64,000 bases of DNA from Burkholderia sp. Nafp2/4-1b (GCF_003635165.1 NZ_ML058616.1:124001-188000), one strand, 5' to 3'; positions 8,942 through 18,075 are shown, counted from the first letter of the stretch. Made by a program: numbers and translations. The notes: a model not told the origin generated them from the letters alone.

Positions 8942-9478
8942 ATGTCGCATCGCCTGTCCGGCCTTCGCGCCGCCCTCGGCGCCGCCGTCGCCGCCGCCGT
9001 TCCGTTCGTCGCGCTCGCCGCGCCGCCCGCCCAGCCCGACATCTTCAACGCCGCGCTCTGCAAGCCGCCATTCACGTCGGATCTGATGGACTCGATCTAC
9101 CAGAGCGCGAAGGCGGCCGATCCGAAACCGGACCAATCGATGCTCGGCGCCGCGGTCTATCGTCTGCCCGAGCCGATCCACCGGGACGGTTTCACGACGC
9201 AGCACGTCGTGTTCGTCGCGACCGGAATCGGCGTGCTCGTGCAGGGTGAAGTCGCCGGCGAGCTCGCCAAACGCTACCAGCTCACCCCCGAGAAGGGCCA
9301 CCTGCTGGGCGCGTCGTCCGTCGGCTATTCCCGCCGCCTGAACGTCCGCGGTCCGGGCGGTGCGCTGATCCTCGTCTCGGCCCGTCAGGGCCCGGCCTTG
9401 AAAGGCAACACGCTGCTGGCCTGCGAAATGACGACCGAGGAAGACCTCAACGCGCTGGAACAGATGGACAAGCATTGA
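8942..9478 (+). CDS. Exported protein of unknown function
   Basis: A 178-residue protein with a clear signal peptide: [10 protein letters not shown] followed by an alanine/valine-rich core and a likely cleavage after VALAA (residue ~27). The mature part has two cysteines (in LCKPP and LACEM) that could form a disulfide in the periplasm, and a balanced, non-repetitive composition. I do not recognise a family. GAGAGGA lies 6-12 bases before the ATG (CCTGAGAGGACTTCATC), a good ribosome site, and CACAATAAAACC just upstream is AT-rich and promoter-like. It is separated from the Sel1 gene by 210 bases and from birA by 119. Confidence 0.85.
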   Translation: MSHRLSGLRAALGAAVAAAVPFVALAAPPAQPDIFNAALCKPPFTSDLMDSIYQSAKAADPKPDQSMLGAAVYRLPEPIHRDGFTTQHVVFVATGIGVLVQGEVAGELAKRYQLTPEKGHLLGASSVGYSRRLNVRGPGGALILVSARQGPALKGNTLLACEMTTEEDLNALEQMDKH

Positions 9479-9584
9479 CCGGCATGGCGGCGGCGCGGCT
9501 CGCGGGCGGACGGGCGGGCGGGCCGCCGTACCGCGCCCCGCCTGTCGTGCGCACGGCCCGGCGCCGGCCGCCGCCCCCTGTCGC

Positions 9585-9590
9585 TACAAT
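9585..9590 (+). promoter_or_regulatory. Candidate -10 box (TACAAT) for birA-coaX, possibly giving a leaderless mRNA
   Basis: TACAAT ends only seven bases before the birA ATG. If used as a sigma70 -10 element, transcription would begin at or within a base or two of the start codon. There is no good -35 hexamer at the usual distance and only a weak AGG before the ATG. Confidence 0.4.
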
Positions 9591-9597
9591 AGGCGCC

Positions 9598-10518
9598 ATG
9601 AACGCCCCCACCTCCTCCGACACGCCCGACTCCGGCGACGCGCACATCGCGCGCAACCGGCTCGAGGCGCACCTGGATGCCGCGCCGCGCGCGTGGCCGC
9701 TCGACATCGTCGCCGCTACCGGCTCGACCAACGCCGACGTCGCATCGCGCCTCAAGGCGCTGCCGCGCAACGCCGGCGCGCTGCCCGCACCGGTCGTGCG
9801 CGTCGCGTTCGAGCAGACGGCCGGCCGCGGCCGGCAAGGCCGCCCGTGGTTCGCGCAGCCCGGCAACGCGCTGCTGTGCTCGGTCGGCTGCATCGTGCCG
9901 CGCCCCGTCGACGCGCTCGGCGGCCTCAGCATCGCGATCGGCGTCGCGCTCGCCGAAGGGCTCGCCGCGCTGCCGCTCGACGCCCGCACGCGCGTCGCGC
10001 TCAAATGGCCGAACGACCTGCTGCTCACGGCCACCGACGACGGCACGTCGCACATCGTCGGCAAGCTCGCCGGGATCCTGATCGAGACCGTGTGGACCAC
10101 CGCCGACGCAACCGCCGTCGTGATCGGCTTCGGCATCAACGTGCGCGGCGCGGAAGCCGTCGCCGCGCAGGTCGACGCACTGCGCGCGCGCGAAGCCTCG
10201 CTCGCGAGCGGGCTGCCGCCGGCCGCGCTGTCGGCCGCGTGCGCATCGGCGAACCTCACCGATACGCTCGCCGCGGCGCTGAACGCGCTCACACCGGCAC
10301 TCGCGCAGTTCGGCACCGACGGCCTCGCGCCGTTCCTGCCGCGCTGGCACGCGCTACACGCGTATGCGGGACGCGAGGTCGTGCTGCTGGAACAGGGCGT
10401 CGAGCGCGTGCGCGGCATCGCGACGGGCATCGACGCGACCGGCCAGCTGCTGCTCGACACGCCCGACGGCGTGCAGGCGATCGCGGCCGGCGACGTATCG
10501 CTGCGCGAAGCGCAATGA
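9598..10518 (+). CDS. birA: Biotin--[acetyl-CoA carboxylase] ligase, class I (no DNA-binding domain)
   Basis: A 306-residue biotin protein ligase. The catalytic motif GRGRQGRPW is at ~76-84, preceded by the substrate loop TGSTNAD (~41-47) and followed by KWPNDLLL and GKLAGILIE; the C-terminal domain is present. It makes biotinyl-AMP and transfers biotin to carboxylase carrier domains in the cytoplasm. The first 35 residues are short and low in complexity, so the N-terminal winged helix that lets E. coli BirA repress the bio operon is missing. The reading frame extends upstream of 9598, but over the end of the preceding gene. It overlaps coaX by ATGA. Confidence 0.95.
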   Translation: MNAPTSSDTPDSGDAHIARNRLEAHLDAAPRAWPLDIVAATGSTNADVASRLKALPRNAGALPAPVVRVAFEQTAGRGRQGRPWFAQPGNALLCSVGCIVPRPVDALGGLSIAIGVALAEGLAALPLDARTRVALKWPNDLLLTATDDGTSHIVGKLAGILIETVWTTADATAVVIGFGINVRGAEAVAAQVDALRAREASLASGLPPAALSAACASANLTDTLAAALNALTPALAQFGTDGLAPFLPRWHALHAYAGREVVLLEQGVERVRGIATGIDATGQLLLDTPDGVQAIAAGDVSLREAQ

Positions 10519-11303
10519 GCGAACCGAATCTGCTCATCGACGCCGGCAACAGCCGGATCAAGTGGGCGCTCGCCGACGCGCAGCGCACGCTCGTCGATAC
10601 GGGCGCATTCGGCCATACGCGCGACGGCGGCCCCGATCCCGACTGGTCTGCGCTGCCGCGTCCGCATCGCGCGTGGATCTCGAACGTCGCGGGCGCCGAT
10701 GTGGCTGCACGGCTCGACGCGCTGCTCGACGCCCGCTGGCCGGGGCTGCCGCGCACGACGATCCGCTCGCGGCCCGCGCAATGCGGCGTGACGAACGGCT
10801 ATACGACGCCCGACCAGCTCGGCAGCGATCGCTGGGCCGGCCTGATCGGCGCGCGCGCGGCGTTTCCGGGCGAACATCTGCTGATCGCGACGTTCGGCAC
10901 GGCGACGACACTGGAAGCGCTGCGCGCGGACGGTCGTTTCACGGGCGGCCTGATCGCACCGGGCTGGGCGCTGATGATGCGCGCGCTCGGCACGCACACC
11001 GCGCAGTTGCCGACGCTCACCACCGACATTGCAAGCGGCCTGCTCGCGGGCGCGCAAGCCGAGCCGTTCCAGGTCGATACGCCGCGCTCGCTGTCGGCCG
11101 GCTGCCTGTACGCGCAGGCAGGGCTGATCGAACGCGCGTGGCGCGACCTCGCCGATGCGTGGCAGGCACCGGTGCGGCTCGTGCTGGCCGGCGGTGCGGC
11201 GGACGACGTCGCGCGCGCGCTGACGCTGCCGCATACGCGGCACGATGCGCTGATCCTGTCGGGGCTCGCGCTGATCGCCGCGGAAGCCGCGGCGCAGGAT
11301 TGA
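10515..11303 (+). CDS. coaX: Type III pantothenate kinase
   Basis: A 262-residue protein of the CoaX (Baf) family. It opens with the phosphate-binding motif [14 protein letters not shown] (residues ~6-19), has [15 protein letters not shown] in the middle with the family aspartate, and [12 protein letters not shown] and [10 protein letters not shown] for the second half of the ASKHA fold. It phosphorylates pantothenate in the first step of coenzyme A synthesis, using a kinase unrelated to E. coli CoaA. Its start overlaps the birA stop (ATGA). The birA-coaX pairing is usual in Burkholderia, where this gene was first named as a Bvg accessory factor homologue in relatives. Confidence 0.95.
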   Translation: MSEPNLLIDAGNSRIKWALADAQRTLVDTGAFGHTRDGGPDPDWSALPRPHRAWISNVAGADVAARLDALLDARWPGLPRTTIRSRPAQCGVTNGYTTPDQLGSDRWAGLIGARAAFPGEHLLIATFGTATTLEALRADGRFTGGLIAPGWALMMRALGTHTAQLPTLTTDIASGLLAGAQAEPFQVDTPRSLSAGCLYAQAGLIERAWRDLADAWQAPVRLVLAGGAADDVARALTLPHTRHDALILSGLALIAAEAAAQD

Positions 11304-11313
11304 CGAAACACCG

Positions 11314-11333
11314 GCCGGCATCACGCCGGCCGC
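11314..11333 (+). terminator. Possible hairpin after coaX
   Basis: GGCCGGC, a five-base loop ATCAC, then GCCGGCC: a perfect 7-bp GC stem just after the coaX stop. No T run follows, so it may be an mRNA-stabilising hairpin or a weak terminator only. Confidence 0.4.
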
Positions 11334-11487
11334 GTCGACGAATGCCCGGCTGCGGGCTGCGTCACGATGAGGATGGGAACAGGAGCGCTGCGGCTTGCGC
11401 CCATGCAATCAGCGGGCCGCACAGGTTGCGCACGATCGCCTGCTGTCACGAACCACGCTGGTCATGCGGCTGGCCCGGCTGGCCCGG

Positions 11488-11551
11488 CTGAACGGCTGAA
11501 CGGCTGAACCACTGACGATTGAACGACTGAAGGTTGAACGACCGAACCACG
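11488..11551. repeat. Degenerate 8-bp tandem repeat upstream of the small membrane-protein gene
   Basis: Two exact CTGAACGG units are followed by CTGAACCA, CTGACGAT and further decayed CTGAA/TGAAC units up to position ~11551, directly before the ribosome site of the next gene. Just before it lies a 9-bp doublet (CTGGCCCGG twice, ~11470-11487). The period of about eight bases resembles the stronger array at 31060. Confidence 0.65.
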
Positions 11552-11567
11552 ACGAGGAGTGTCGACG

Positions 11568-11810
11568 ATGCTGCGCTGGCTGATCGCTGTTCTCTTTCTC
11601 GCGAACCTGCTCGCATTCGTGGCCGTGCGCGGCGTGTTCGGGCCGCTGCCGGCGGCCGGCCCGCGCGAACCGGGCATGCTGTCGCGACAGGTGCAGCCCG
11701 ATGCGCTGCACGCGATGCCGCTCGCGCACGCGGCCGATCAACCGGTGCTCGGCGGTCCGATCGCCGCGCCGGCCGTCGCGGCCGAGCCGCTCCCGGCATC
11801 GGCGCGTTGA
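11568..11810 (+). CDS. Small single-pass membrane protein
   Basis: An 80-residue protein starting MLRWLIAVLFLANLLAF. The first ~25 residues form one membrane segment (or uncleaved signal); the rest is proline/alanine-rich and probably periplasmic. GAGGAG lies eight bases before this ATG, which favours it over the GTG at 11559 in the same frame. I do not recognise the family. It lies between coaX and the convergent heptose adenylyltransferase gene. The 5' region is a degenerate 8-bp repeat. Confidence 0.65.
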   Translation: MLRWLIAVLFLANLLAFVAVRGVFGPLPAAGPREPGMLSRQVQPDALHAMPLAHAADQPVLGGPIAAPAVAAEPLPASAR

Positions 11811-11826
11811 CGGCGCGGCACCCGTA

Positions 11827-12312
11827 TCAGGACTGCTGCGCGCGCACCTTCTTCAGCAGCGCGGTGGTCGAGCGATCGTGCTCGAACGGAATCGCGAGCG
11901 CACGACCGCCCCAGCCGCGCACGATGGCCGATTCCGGCAGCGCGTCCATGTCGTAGTCGCCGCCCTTCACGAGAATGTCCGGACGGACGGCCTCGATCAG
12001 CGACACCGGCGTCTTTTCCTCGAACTTCACGACCCAGTCGACGCTTTCGAGCGCCGCGAGCAGCGCCATCCGGTCTTCCTCGCGGTTGATCGGACGGTCG
12101 TCGCCCTTGCCGAGCATGCGCACCGACGCATCGCTGTTCACGCCGACGATCAGGCATGCGCCGAGCGCCTTCGCATCGGCGAGATACGTGACGTGGCCAC
12201 GGTGCAGGATGTCGAACACGCCGTTCGTGAACACGACGGGCGAAGGCAGCGACGCGCGCAGGGCAACCAGGGCGTCGCGGGTGATCAGCTTGCGTTCGAA
12301 GGTAGCAGACAT
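11827..12312 (-). CDS. rfaE2: D-glycero-beta-D-manno-heptose 1-phosphate adenylyltransferase
   Basis: A 161-residue nucleotidyltransferase with the HxGH motif in NGVFDILHRGH (~30-40) and the second motif REEDRMALL. It matches the adenylyltransferase half of E. coli RfaE/HldE and makes ADP-heptose for the lipopolysaccharide inner core; the kinase half is a separate gene, as in many betaproteobacteria, and is not in this window. Start at 12312 gives MSATFERKL; an in-frame extension to 12381 is basic and lacks family character. The gene is convergent with the small membrane-protein gene and lies behind the terminator of the ferritin-like gene. Confidence 0.93.
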   Translation of the reverse strand: MSATFERKLITRDALVALRASLPSPVVFTNGVFDILHRGHVTYLADAKALGACLIVGVNSDASVRMLGKGDDRPINREEDRMALLAALESVDWVVKFEEKTPVSLIEAVRPDILVKGGDYDMDALPESAIVRGWGGRALAIPFEHDRSTTALLKKVRAQQS

Positions 12313-12386
12313 GATGAATATCGGATGGCGTGAGCGGCGCGCGGTGCCCGTCGCGACGGTCGCGACGGAACTGGGCGGCACCAGAT

Positions 12387-12415
12387 AAAAAGCCCGCCGG
12401 ACGGCCAGGCGGGCT
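12387..12415 (-). terminator. Rho-independent terminator of the ferritin-like gene
   Basis: AGCCCGCC (12391-12398) pairs with GGCGGGCT (12408-12415); on the minus strand the stem is followed by a run of T (the AAAA before 12391 on the plus strand). It lies about 70 bases after the stop at 12484. Confidence 0.85.
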
Positions 12416-12483
12416 TCATGCTTGAAAACACTGCGGCGATCGCGGCCGGCGGCACTTCACGCCGGCTGCGACGCCGTCCGGCG

Positions 12484-13362
12484 TCAGGCCGGTTGCGCGG
12501 CCGACGACTGCCCGCCTTCGGACTGCAGGCGGCCGGTGACTTCCTTGCGGTAACGGTTCAGCTCCTGCGCGGTCGCGAACGTGCGCTCGAACAGGATCGA
12601 CAGGTTGTGCAGGATCCGTTCGACGACCTTCTTTTCCCACTCGCCGTCGAAGCGGATCTGCTCGTCGAGCCAGCGTTCGAGCCACTCCGGATCCGGCAGG
12701 CGCGACTGCACGGTGTCGCGCGGGAACAGCGCCTGGTTCACGTGCAGGTTGGTCGGGTGCAGCGGCTTCTCGGTGCGGCGCGCCGACGCCATCAGCACGC
12801 CGATCTTCGCGAACGCCGCGCGCGCGACGTCGCCGCAGTTGTTCAGCGCCTTCTTCATGTAGCGCAGATACGCGCCGCCATGACGTGCTTCATCGCGCGA
12901 GATCGTTTCGTAGATGTGCTTGATGACCGGCTCGGTGTGCCAGTCGGCCGCGCAGCGATACCAGTGGTTCAGGCGGATCTCGCCGCAGAAGTGCAGCATC
13001 AGCGTTTCGAGCGGCGGCGCCGGATCGAACTGGAAGCGCACCGCGTGCAGCTCCTCTTCGGTCGGCACCATCTCCGGCCGGAAGCGGCGCAGGTATTCCA
13101 TCAGCACGAGCGAATGCTTCTGCTCTTCGAAGAACCACACGCTCATGAATGCGGAAAAGTCGCTGTCGTGCTGGTTGTCGCGCAGGAACATTTCCGTCGC
13201 GGGCAGCGCCGACCATTCGGTGATCGCGTTCATCTTGATCGTCTTCGCCTGCTCGTCGGTAAGCAGTGAAGCGTCGAACTTGTCCCACGGAATGTCCTTC
13301 TCCATGTCCCAGCGGACAGCTTCGAGCGACCTGTAAAGTTCCGGATAAAGCATGGTGTTCAT
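12484..13362 (-). CDS. Ferritin-like di-iron protein
   Basis: A 292-residue helical protein with two carboxylate/histidine motifs of the ferritin-like di-iron fold: EEQKH at ~79-83 and DEARH at ~157-161, plus glutamate E128 in GEIRLNHWY and E49 in ITEW. This is the ligand pattern of acyl-ACP desaturases, ribonucleotide reductase R2 and related oxidases, so an oxidase or desaturase activity is possible; the substrate is unknown. Homologues in Burkholderia are usually annotated just as ferritin-like. The start at 13362 is one of two nearby methionines (MNTMLYP) and gives the full first helix. It has its own terminator at 12387-12415. Confidence 0.85.
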   Translation of the reverse strand: MNTMLYPELYRSLEAVRWDMEKDIPWDKFDASLLTDEQAKTIKMNAITEWSALPATEMFLRDNQHDSDFSAFMSVWFFEEQKHSLVLMEYLRRFRPEMVPTEEELHAVRFQFDPAPPLETLMLHFCGEIRLNHWYRCAADWHTEPVIKHIYETISRDEARHGGAYLRYMKKALNNCGDVARAAFAKIGVLMASARRTEKPLHPTNLHVNQALFPRDTVQSRLPDPEWLERWLDEQIRFDGEWEKKVVERILHNLSILFERTFATAQELNRYRKEVTGRLQSEGGQSSAAQPA

Positions 13363-13871
13363 GATGGTCCCACCCCTGTTCTGCGCAATGCGACTTCTCT
13401 AAACGTGACTGTTGCCGCGTCGGCGCGCGAGCGCGCTTTTTGCAGCCAAGACTCTAATTTTACGCGGGAATCCGGCCCCCGGACGCAGATTCAGCGTCCG
13501 GCAGCCGGGCGGCCGCGTCGCCGCCTTGCGGCACGCCGCCGCCCGCTCCGCTCGAACGGAACCGACCGCGCGTGCCTGATGTGGGGGCCGGTGCAGGCCG
13601 GCTCGTTGGCGAGCCCGCCCCGACGCCACGCGGTTCCCGCTCGGGTTCCCGTGCGACCGCCGGTCCGGCGGACTGCTCGATATGGTGTATACGGCGGCGG
13701 CCATGATATCACGCGTGCATGACGGTTCCGAGACGCGCAGCCGGTCGCGCGCCGCCACGGTGCTGCGGCGATCGGTCGCAGGCAGCGTCGCAAAAATGCA
13801 ACCGTTTTGTAAGCCGCGTCTGATTCGCGACGTCTCGAGGATCCTCTCGACCCGCGCGCCGCGGATTCGTA
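13363..13871. other. Gene-free stretch between patatin and ferritin-like genes
   Basis: A 509-base gap upstream of the ferritin-like gene (minus) and downstream of the patatin gene (minus). Around 13680-13720 and 13790-13820 the sequence is markedly less GC-rich (GGTGTATACGG, CAAAAATGCAACCGTTTTGT), consistent with promoter or regulator sites. GTATAC at ~13685 is palindromic. No open frame here has credible codon usage. Confidence 0.5.
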
Positions 13872-15098
13872 TCAGACCCGTATTTCACCTGCCGCGCGAT
13901 CGCCTTCCGGCGGCGTGCCGGCCCCCGGCGCGCTCCCGCCGTCGGCCCGTGCGATCCAGGCCGCGAGCGTGTCGCGCTGCGCGCGCCCGTCGCGGTAGCC
14001 GAGCTCGATCAGCTCGCGCGTGAACGCTTCCTCGAACAGCAGGTAGCTCGCGAACGACGCGCCGGCCGGCTGGCTGCCGCCGATCGCGCCGAGCAGCCCG
14101 CGCATCGTCGCCGGCATCTGCTTCAGGTGTTTCGCGGCGATCAGCTCGATGCGCTCGGACGGCGCGATCGCGAGCACGTCGACGTGCCGCCAGCCGCTGT
14201 CCACTTCGACCTGGTGCGGCAGGTGCTCGATCATCCGGTTGATGTGCTCGATGCGCTCGATGTCCGAGCCGATCGAGTCGAGAAACACGCTCGCCAGCAC
14301 CTGCTGGCCGATCTGCGCGGGCGTCGGGTACCCGCGCACGAGGCCCGAGCCGTTCGCGGCGGGAATCTCGGGCCGCGGATCGGCCGCGCCGATCACGATG
14401 ATCCCGTGCGCGCCGAAGTGGATCGCCGGCGACAGCGGCGCGACCTGCCGGATCGAGCCGTCGCCGAAGTATTCGATCTGGCCGTCGAGCACCAGCGGCA
14501 CGGCCGGGAACACGAACGGAATGGCCGACGACGCTAGCAGGTGCGACGCCGACAGGTCGACGAGCCGCGCGGTGCGCTGCGCACGCCGCCATGCCTGGAT
14601 CGGCTCGGCGGCCTGGTAGAAGGTCAGGTGGCGGCCGCTCGAATAACTGAGCGCCGTGATCGACAGCGCATGCAGCAGGCGGCTCTCGAGCATCTGCTCG
14701 ATCCGGTGGAAGCTCAGCTCGCGCTGCAACAGGTGCGCGAGCGGCGCGTTGTCGAGCAGCCCGCGCGGCGAGCGGCGCGCCGCCCAGCCGAAGGCCATCG
14801 TCGCGAGCCAGCGTGCGCCGGCCGCCGCGATGCCGAGCCAGTCGGTGCGATACACGTATTCCGCGCGCAGCGGCTCCCAGAATTCGAGCAGCCGGCGCAC
14901 GCCGTGCGAGAAATCGTCCGCATGGCTCGCGATCGCCGTCGCATTGATCGCACCGGCCGACGAGCCGCAGATCACCGAGAACGGCAGCGTATGCCGGTGC
15001 GGATCAGCCTCGCGCGCGATCTCGGCCAGCGCCTTCAGCACGCCGACCTGGTAGGCGGCGCGTGCGCCGCCCCCCATCAGAACGAGCGCGAGCCGCAT
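13872..15098 (-). CDS. Patatin-like phospholipase
   Basis: A 408-residue patatin-family lipid acyl hydrolase. The oxyanion-hole motif MGGGARAAYQVG is at ~8-19, the nucleophile elbow GSSAG at 45-49 (Ser47) and the catalytic dyad aspartate D213 in FGDGSIRQ. There is no signal peptide, so it probably acts in the cytoplasm or at the inner membrane. It could hydrolyse phospholipid or other acyl esters; in this genus similar proteins are commonly encoded by polyhydroxyalkanoate-related loci, and the adjacent gene is PhaM-like, 24 bases upstream, so a link with lipid or granule turnover is possible but not shown. Confidence 0.92.
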   Translation of the reverse strand: MRLALVLMGGGARAAYQVGVLKALAEIAREADPHRHTLPFSVICGSSAGAINATAIASHADDFSHGVRRLLEFWEPLRAEYVYRTDWLGIAAAGARWLATMAFGWAARRSPRGLLDNAPLAHLLQRELSFHRIEQMLESRLLHALSITALSYSSGRHLTFYQAAEPIQAWRRAQRTARLVDLSASHLLASSAIPFVFPAVPLVLDGQIEYFGDGSIRQVAPLSPAIHFGAHGIIVIGAADPRPEIPAANGSGLVRGYPTPAQIGQQVLASVFLDSIGSDIERIEHINRMIEHLPHQVEVDSGWRHVDVLAIAPSERIELIAAKHLKQMPATMRGLLGAIGGSQPAGASFASYLLFEEAFTRELIELGYRDGRAQRDTLAAWIARADGGSAPGAGTPPEGDRAAGEIRV

Positions 15099-15122
15099 GA
15101 TCGACCTGCTATCCGGTTCGCG

Positions 15123-15878
15123 TCACGTCGAACGCTTCGGCGGACGCGTTGCGGGCGACGACGCGGCAGCCGCGCGCGCCGCGGCCGAGCCGGTCGGCTT
15201 CGCACGCTTCGCAGCCGGCTTGCGGGGCGCGGCGGCGGCATCGGGTGCGCGCGATTCCGCCCGTGCCGCAGGCGCGGGTGGCTCGGCCGACGCATCGCCC
15301 GGCGCCGCGGGCTGCTCGCCCGGCTGCGCGACCGCGAGGCTCGCGAGCTGGTTGAACTGCGCCTGCAGCAGGTTCCACCAGCCGGCCGGGTCGAACGCCT
15401 GCTGCGCATCGCCGGCCGGCGGTGCCTCTGCAGCAGCGGCTGCCGCCGCATCCGGTGCCGGCCGCGCATCGGCGCGCGGCGCGGAAGCCGCCTGCGCGGC
15501 CGCGAGCGCCGCTTCTTCGGCCGCCGACATCGAGCTCTGCGCGAACGCACCGAACGCGCGCAGCGTCGCGAGCGTCGCACGCTGCACCTCGAGCGCCTGG
15601 ATCGCGGACTGCAGCATTCCGAGATTGAGCTTGAGCCATTGCTCGACCGCGCGCAGATCGGTGATCCGCTTGTCGAGTTCCTCGACGCTCGTGAGCGGCG
15701 CCATCATGTCGGACATGCTCGACAGCGTCGGCGGCAGCCCCGACGCGCCGCCGGGGAACGACGCCATCCCGCCGAACGGCGACATCCGCATCATGTCCCA
15801 CATCCGGTCGAGCATGTCGGCGGGCTTGAAACCGGCAAAGCCGGCGAAAGGATTGGAGCCGGAGGCATCGTTCGTCAT
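15123..15878 (-). CDS. phaM: PhaM-like polyhydroxyalkanoate granule regulatory protein
   Basis: A 251-residue protein (MTNDASGSNP...). The N-terminal ~115 residues contain DMLDRMWDMMRMSPFGG and a helical segment DKRITDLRAVEQWLKLNLGMLQ typical of PhaM; the middle is alanine/proline-rich and the last ~35 residues are lysine/arginine/alanine-rich (PRKPAAKRAKP), like the DNA-binding tail of Cupriavidus PhaM. PhaM ties PHB granules to the nucleoid and activates PHB synthase. The symbol is by resemblance only. Start at 15878 excludes an arginine-rich extension. It lies between patatin and enoyl-CoA hydratase genes on the same strand. Confidence 0.8.
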   Translation of the reverse strand: MTNDASGSNPFAGFAGFKPADMLDRMWDMMRMSPFGGMASFPGGASGLPPTLSSMSDMMAPLTSVEELDKRITDLRAVEQWLKLNLGMLQSAIQALEVQRATLATLRAFGAFAQSSMSAAEEAALAAAQAASAPRADARPAPDAAAAAAAEAPPAGDAQQAFDPAGWWNLLQAQFNQLASLAVAQPGEQPAAPGDASAEPPAPAARAESRAPDAAAAPRKPAAKRAKPTGSAAARAAAASSPATRPPKRST

Positions 15879-15957
15879 ACGGGCGTCCTGATTGACTGGG
15901 TGGGCGAAGCGGCCGACACGGCGCGTGCGGCCGCCTTTGGTTCGATGATAGCGCGCG

Positions 15958-16785
15958 TCAGAACGGTGCGTCGCCGGGGAACTCGGGCGCACGCCGCTCG
16001 CGCAGCGAGCGGATGCCTTCCTGCACGTCGGGCCCCGAGAAGCCCATGAATTCGAGTGCGAGCGACGTATCGAACGTCGGCCCGGCGCTGCGCAGCCAGT
16101 TGTTCAGCGCGTACTTGGTCCAGCGGATCGCCGACTGCGACCCGTGCGCGAGCCGCTCCGCGACTTCGTACGCCTTCGGCAGCAGGTCGGCCGGCTCGAC
16201 CGCGAGCGACACGAGGCCGATCCGCTCGGCCTCCTCGCCGCTCACCGGTTCGCACAGCAGCAGGTAGTACTTTGCCTTCGCCATCCCGCACAACAGCGGC
16301 CACACGATCGCCGCATGATCGCCGGCCGCGACGCCGAGCCGCGTATGGCCGTCGATGATGCGCGCGTCCTTCGCGGCGATCGAGATGTCGGCGAGCAGCC
16401 CGGCGACGAGCCCCGCGCCGACGGCCGGGCCGTGCATCGCGGACACGATCGGCTTGCTGCAGTTGATCACGTTGTAGACGAGGTCGCGCGCTTCGCGCCA
16501 CACGCGGGCGCGCACGTCGAAGTCATTCGCCATCGCCTCGACGAGCGCGAGATCGCCGCCCGCCGAAAAGCCCTTGCCCTCGCCGCGGATCACCGCGACG
16601 CGCGTGTCGGGATCGCGATCGACGTCGCGCCAGATGTCGGCGAGCTCGCGATGCATGCGCTCGTTCGCGGTCGCGAGGCCGCTGCGGTTCGCGCCCTCCC
16701 CGCTCATCACGATGTCGAGCACGCCATGCTCGCGGCGCGTCACCTTCAGTGCTTCGTAACCGCCGTATGCGGCGAGATCGGCCAT
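15958..16785 (-). CDS. Enoyl-CoA hydratase/isomerase family protein
   Basis: A 275-residue crotonase-fold protein. The oxyanion-hole loops are [16 protein letters not shown] and [20 protein letters not shown], both canonical. It would act on a CoA thioester, but the catalytic glutamates that separate hydratases from isomerases and other crotonases cannot be assigned by eye, so the substrate is open. The start at 16785 gives [13 protein letters not shown]; the open frame continues upstream with implausible content. It follows the FAH-family gene by about 170 bases on the same strand and precedes phaM by 79. Confidence 0.9.
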   Translation of the reverse strand: MADLAAYGGYEALKVTRREHGVLDIVMSGEGANRSGLATANERMHRELADIWRDVDRDPDTRVAVIRGEGKGFSAGGDLALVEAMANDFDVRARVWREARDLVYNVINCSKPIVSAMHGPAVGAGLVAGLLADISIAAKDARIIDGHTRLGVAAGDHAAIVWPLLCGMAKAKYYLLLCEPVSGEEAERIGLVSLAVEPADLLPKAYEVAERLAHGSQSAIRWTKYALNNWLRSAGPTFDTSLALEFMGFSGPDVQEGIRSLRERRAPEFPGDAPF

Positions 16786-16955
16786 GCGCAGCTCCCGGGT
16801 GCTTGAAACGCCATGTGAAACGCAGTGTTTGAAAAGCCTGAATCGAGTGTAGCCAAGCCCGCGCGGGCAAACATCGGGCGAAACCCGGCGCACGGGCCGC
16901 AAGCGCGCATCGCGGCGAGCTTTGCGGCAGGTGTCGCGCTAGTGTCGCTCATGCG

Positions 16956-17948
16956 TCAGGCCGCGCCGTCGGGCGGTGCGACCGCCTGTTCTATCGCGCC
17001 GAAGATCGACTTGCCGGCCGCGTCGAACATCTCGATGCGCACGGTGTCGCCGTAGCGCATGAATTCCGTCTGCGGCGCGCCGTGCTCGATCGTCTCGAGG
17101 CAGCGCTTCTCGGCGATGCAGCAGTAGCCGCGCTTCGCGTCCTTGTTCGACACCGTGCCCGAGCCGACGATCGCGCCCGCACGCAGGTTGCGCGTCTTCG
17201 CCGCATGCGCGATCAGTTGGCCGAAGTGGAACACCATGTCGGTGCCCGCGTCGGGCTGGCCGACCTTCCTGCCGTTCCAGTGGACGATCATCGGCCGGTG
17301 CACGCGGCCTTCGCGCCATTCGTCGCCGAGTTCGTCGAGCGTCACCGCGACCGGTGCGAATGCGGTGGCCGGCTTGCTCTGGAAGAAGCCGAAGCCCTTC
17401 GCGAGCTCGGCCGGAATCAGGTTGCGCAGCGACACATCGTTCACGAGCGTGACGAGCCGCACGGCCTTCAGCGCGTCGTCGGGCGATGCGCTCATCGGCA
17501 CGTCGCCGGTGATCACCGCGACTTCGGCCTCGAAGTCGATGCCCCATTCCTCGGACGGGCACACGATGTCGTCGCGCGCGCCGAGGAAATCGTCGCTGCC
17601 GCCCTGGTACATCAGCGGATCGGTCCAGAACTCCGCCGGCATTTCGGCGCCGCGCGCGCGGCGCACGAGCTCGACGTGGTTCACGTACGCGGAGCCGTCG
17701 GCCCACTGGAACGCGCGCGGCAGCGGCGCCATGCAGTTCGCCGCATCGAACGCGAACGCGTTGCGCGCGCGGCCGTGGTTCAGCGCGTCGTACAGGTCGC
17801 GCAGTTGCGGCGCGTAGAACGCCCAGTCGTCGAGGACGCGCTGCAGCGTCGGCGCGATCGCATCGGCGATTGCCGCGGTGTGCAGGTCGCGCGACACGAC
17901 GATCAGCTGGCCGTCGCGCGTGCCGTCCTTCAGCGATGCAAGTTTCAT
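16956..17948 (-). CDS. Fumarylacetoacetate hydrolase family protein
   Basis: A 330-residue FAH-fold protein. The metal-binding acidic residues lie in WGIDFEAEVAVITGD, followed by TLVNDVSLRNLIP, KGFGFFQSKPATAF and GSGTVSNKD, all typical of the family. These enzymes cleave beta-diketones or related bonds in aromatic amino acid and hydroxyphenylacetate breakdown; the length (330) is nearer to bacterial fumarylacetoacetase-like enzymes than to the short HpcE type. It is transcribed away from an IclR regulator, which very likely controls it. The start at 17948 is just inside the shared promoter region. Confidence 0.92.
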   Translation of the reverse strand: MKLASLKDGTRDGQLIVVSRDLHTAAIADAIAPTLQRVLDDWAFYAPQLRDLYDALNHGRARNAFAFDAANCMAPLPRAFQWADGSAYVNHVELVRRARGAEMPAEFWTDPLMYQGGSDDFLGARDDIVCPSEEWGIDFEAEVAVITGDVPMSASPDDALKAVRLVTLVNDVSLRNLIPAELAKGFGFFQSKPATAFAPVAVTLDELGDEWREGRVHRPMIVHWNGRKVGQPDAGTDMVFHFGQLIAHAAKTRNLRAGAIVGSGTVSNKDAKRGYCCIAEKRCLETIEHGAPQTEFMRYGDTVRIEMFDAAGKSIFGAIEQAVAPPDGAA

Positions 17949-18075
17949 GGGGTATCTGCCGTTGTAGTGACGATGGAGGGAATCTATTTTACGATGGTGA
18001 ATCCGTGCGGCGCGCCATGATCGTGCATGCCGCTTTCGACCCGACCCTTGCCGCCTTGCCGCGCCCCCGTTGCCC
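17949..18075. promoter_or_regulatory. Divergent promoter region of the FAH gene and iclR-type gene
   Basis: A 127-base gap between divergent starts. The part next to the FAH gene (TTGTAGTGACGATGG, TATTTTACGATGGTG, ~17964-18000) is AT-rich relative to the surroundings and is the likely promoter/operator. IclR-family proteins usually bind such shared regions; no specific operator could be identified. Confidence 0.5.
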
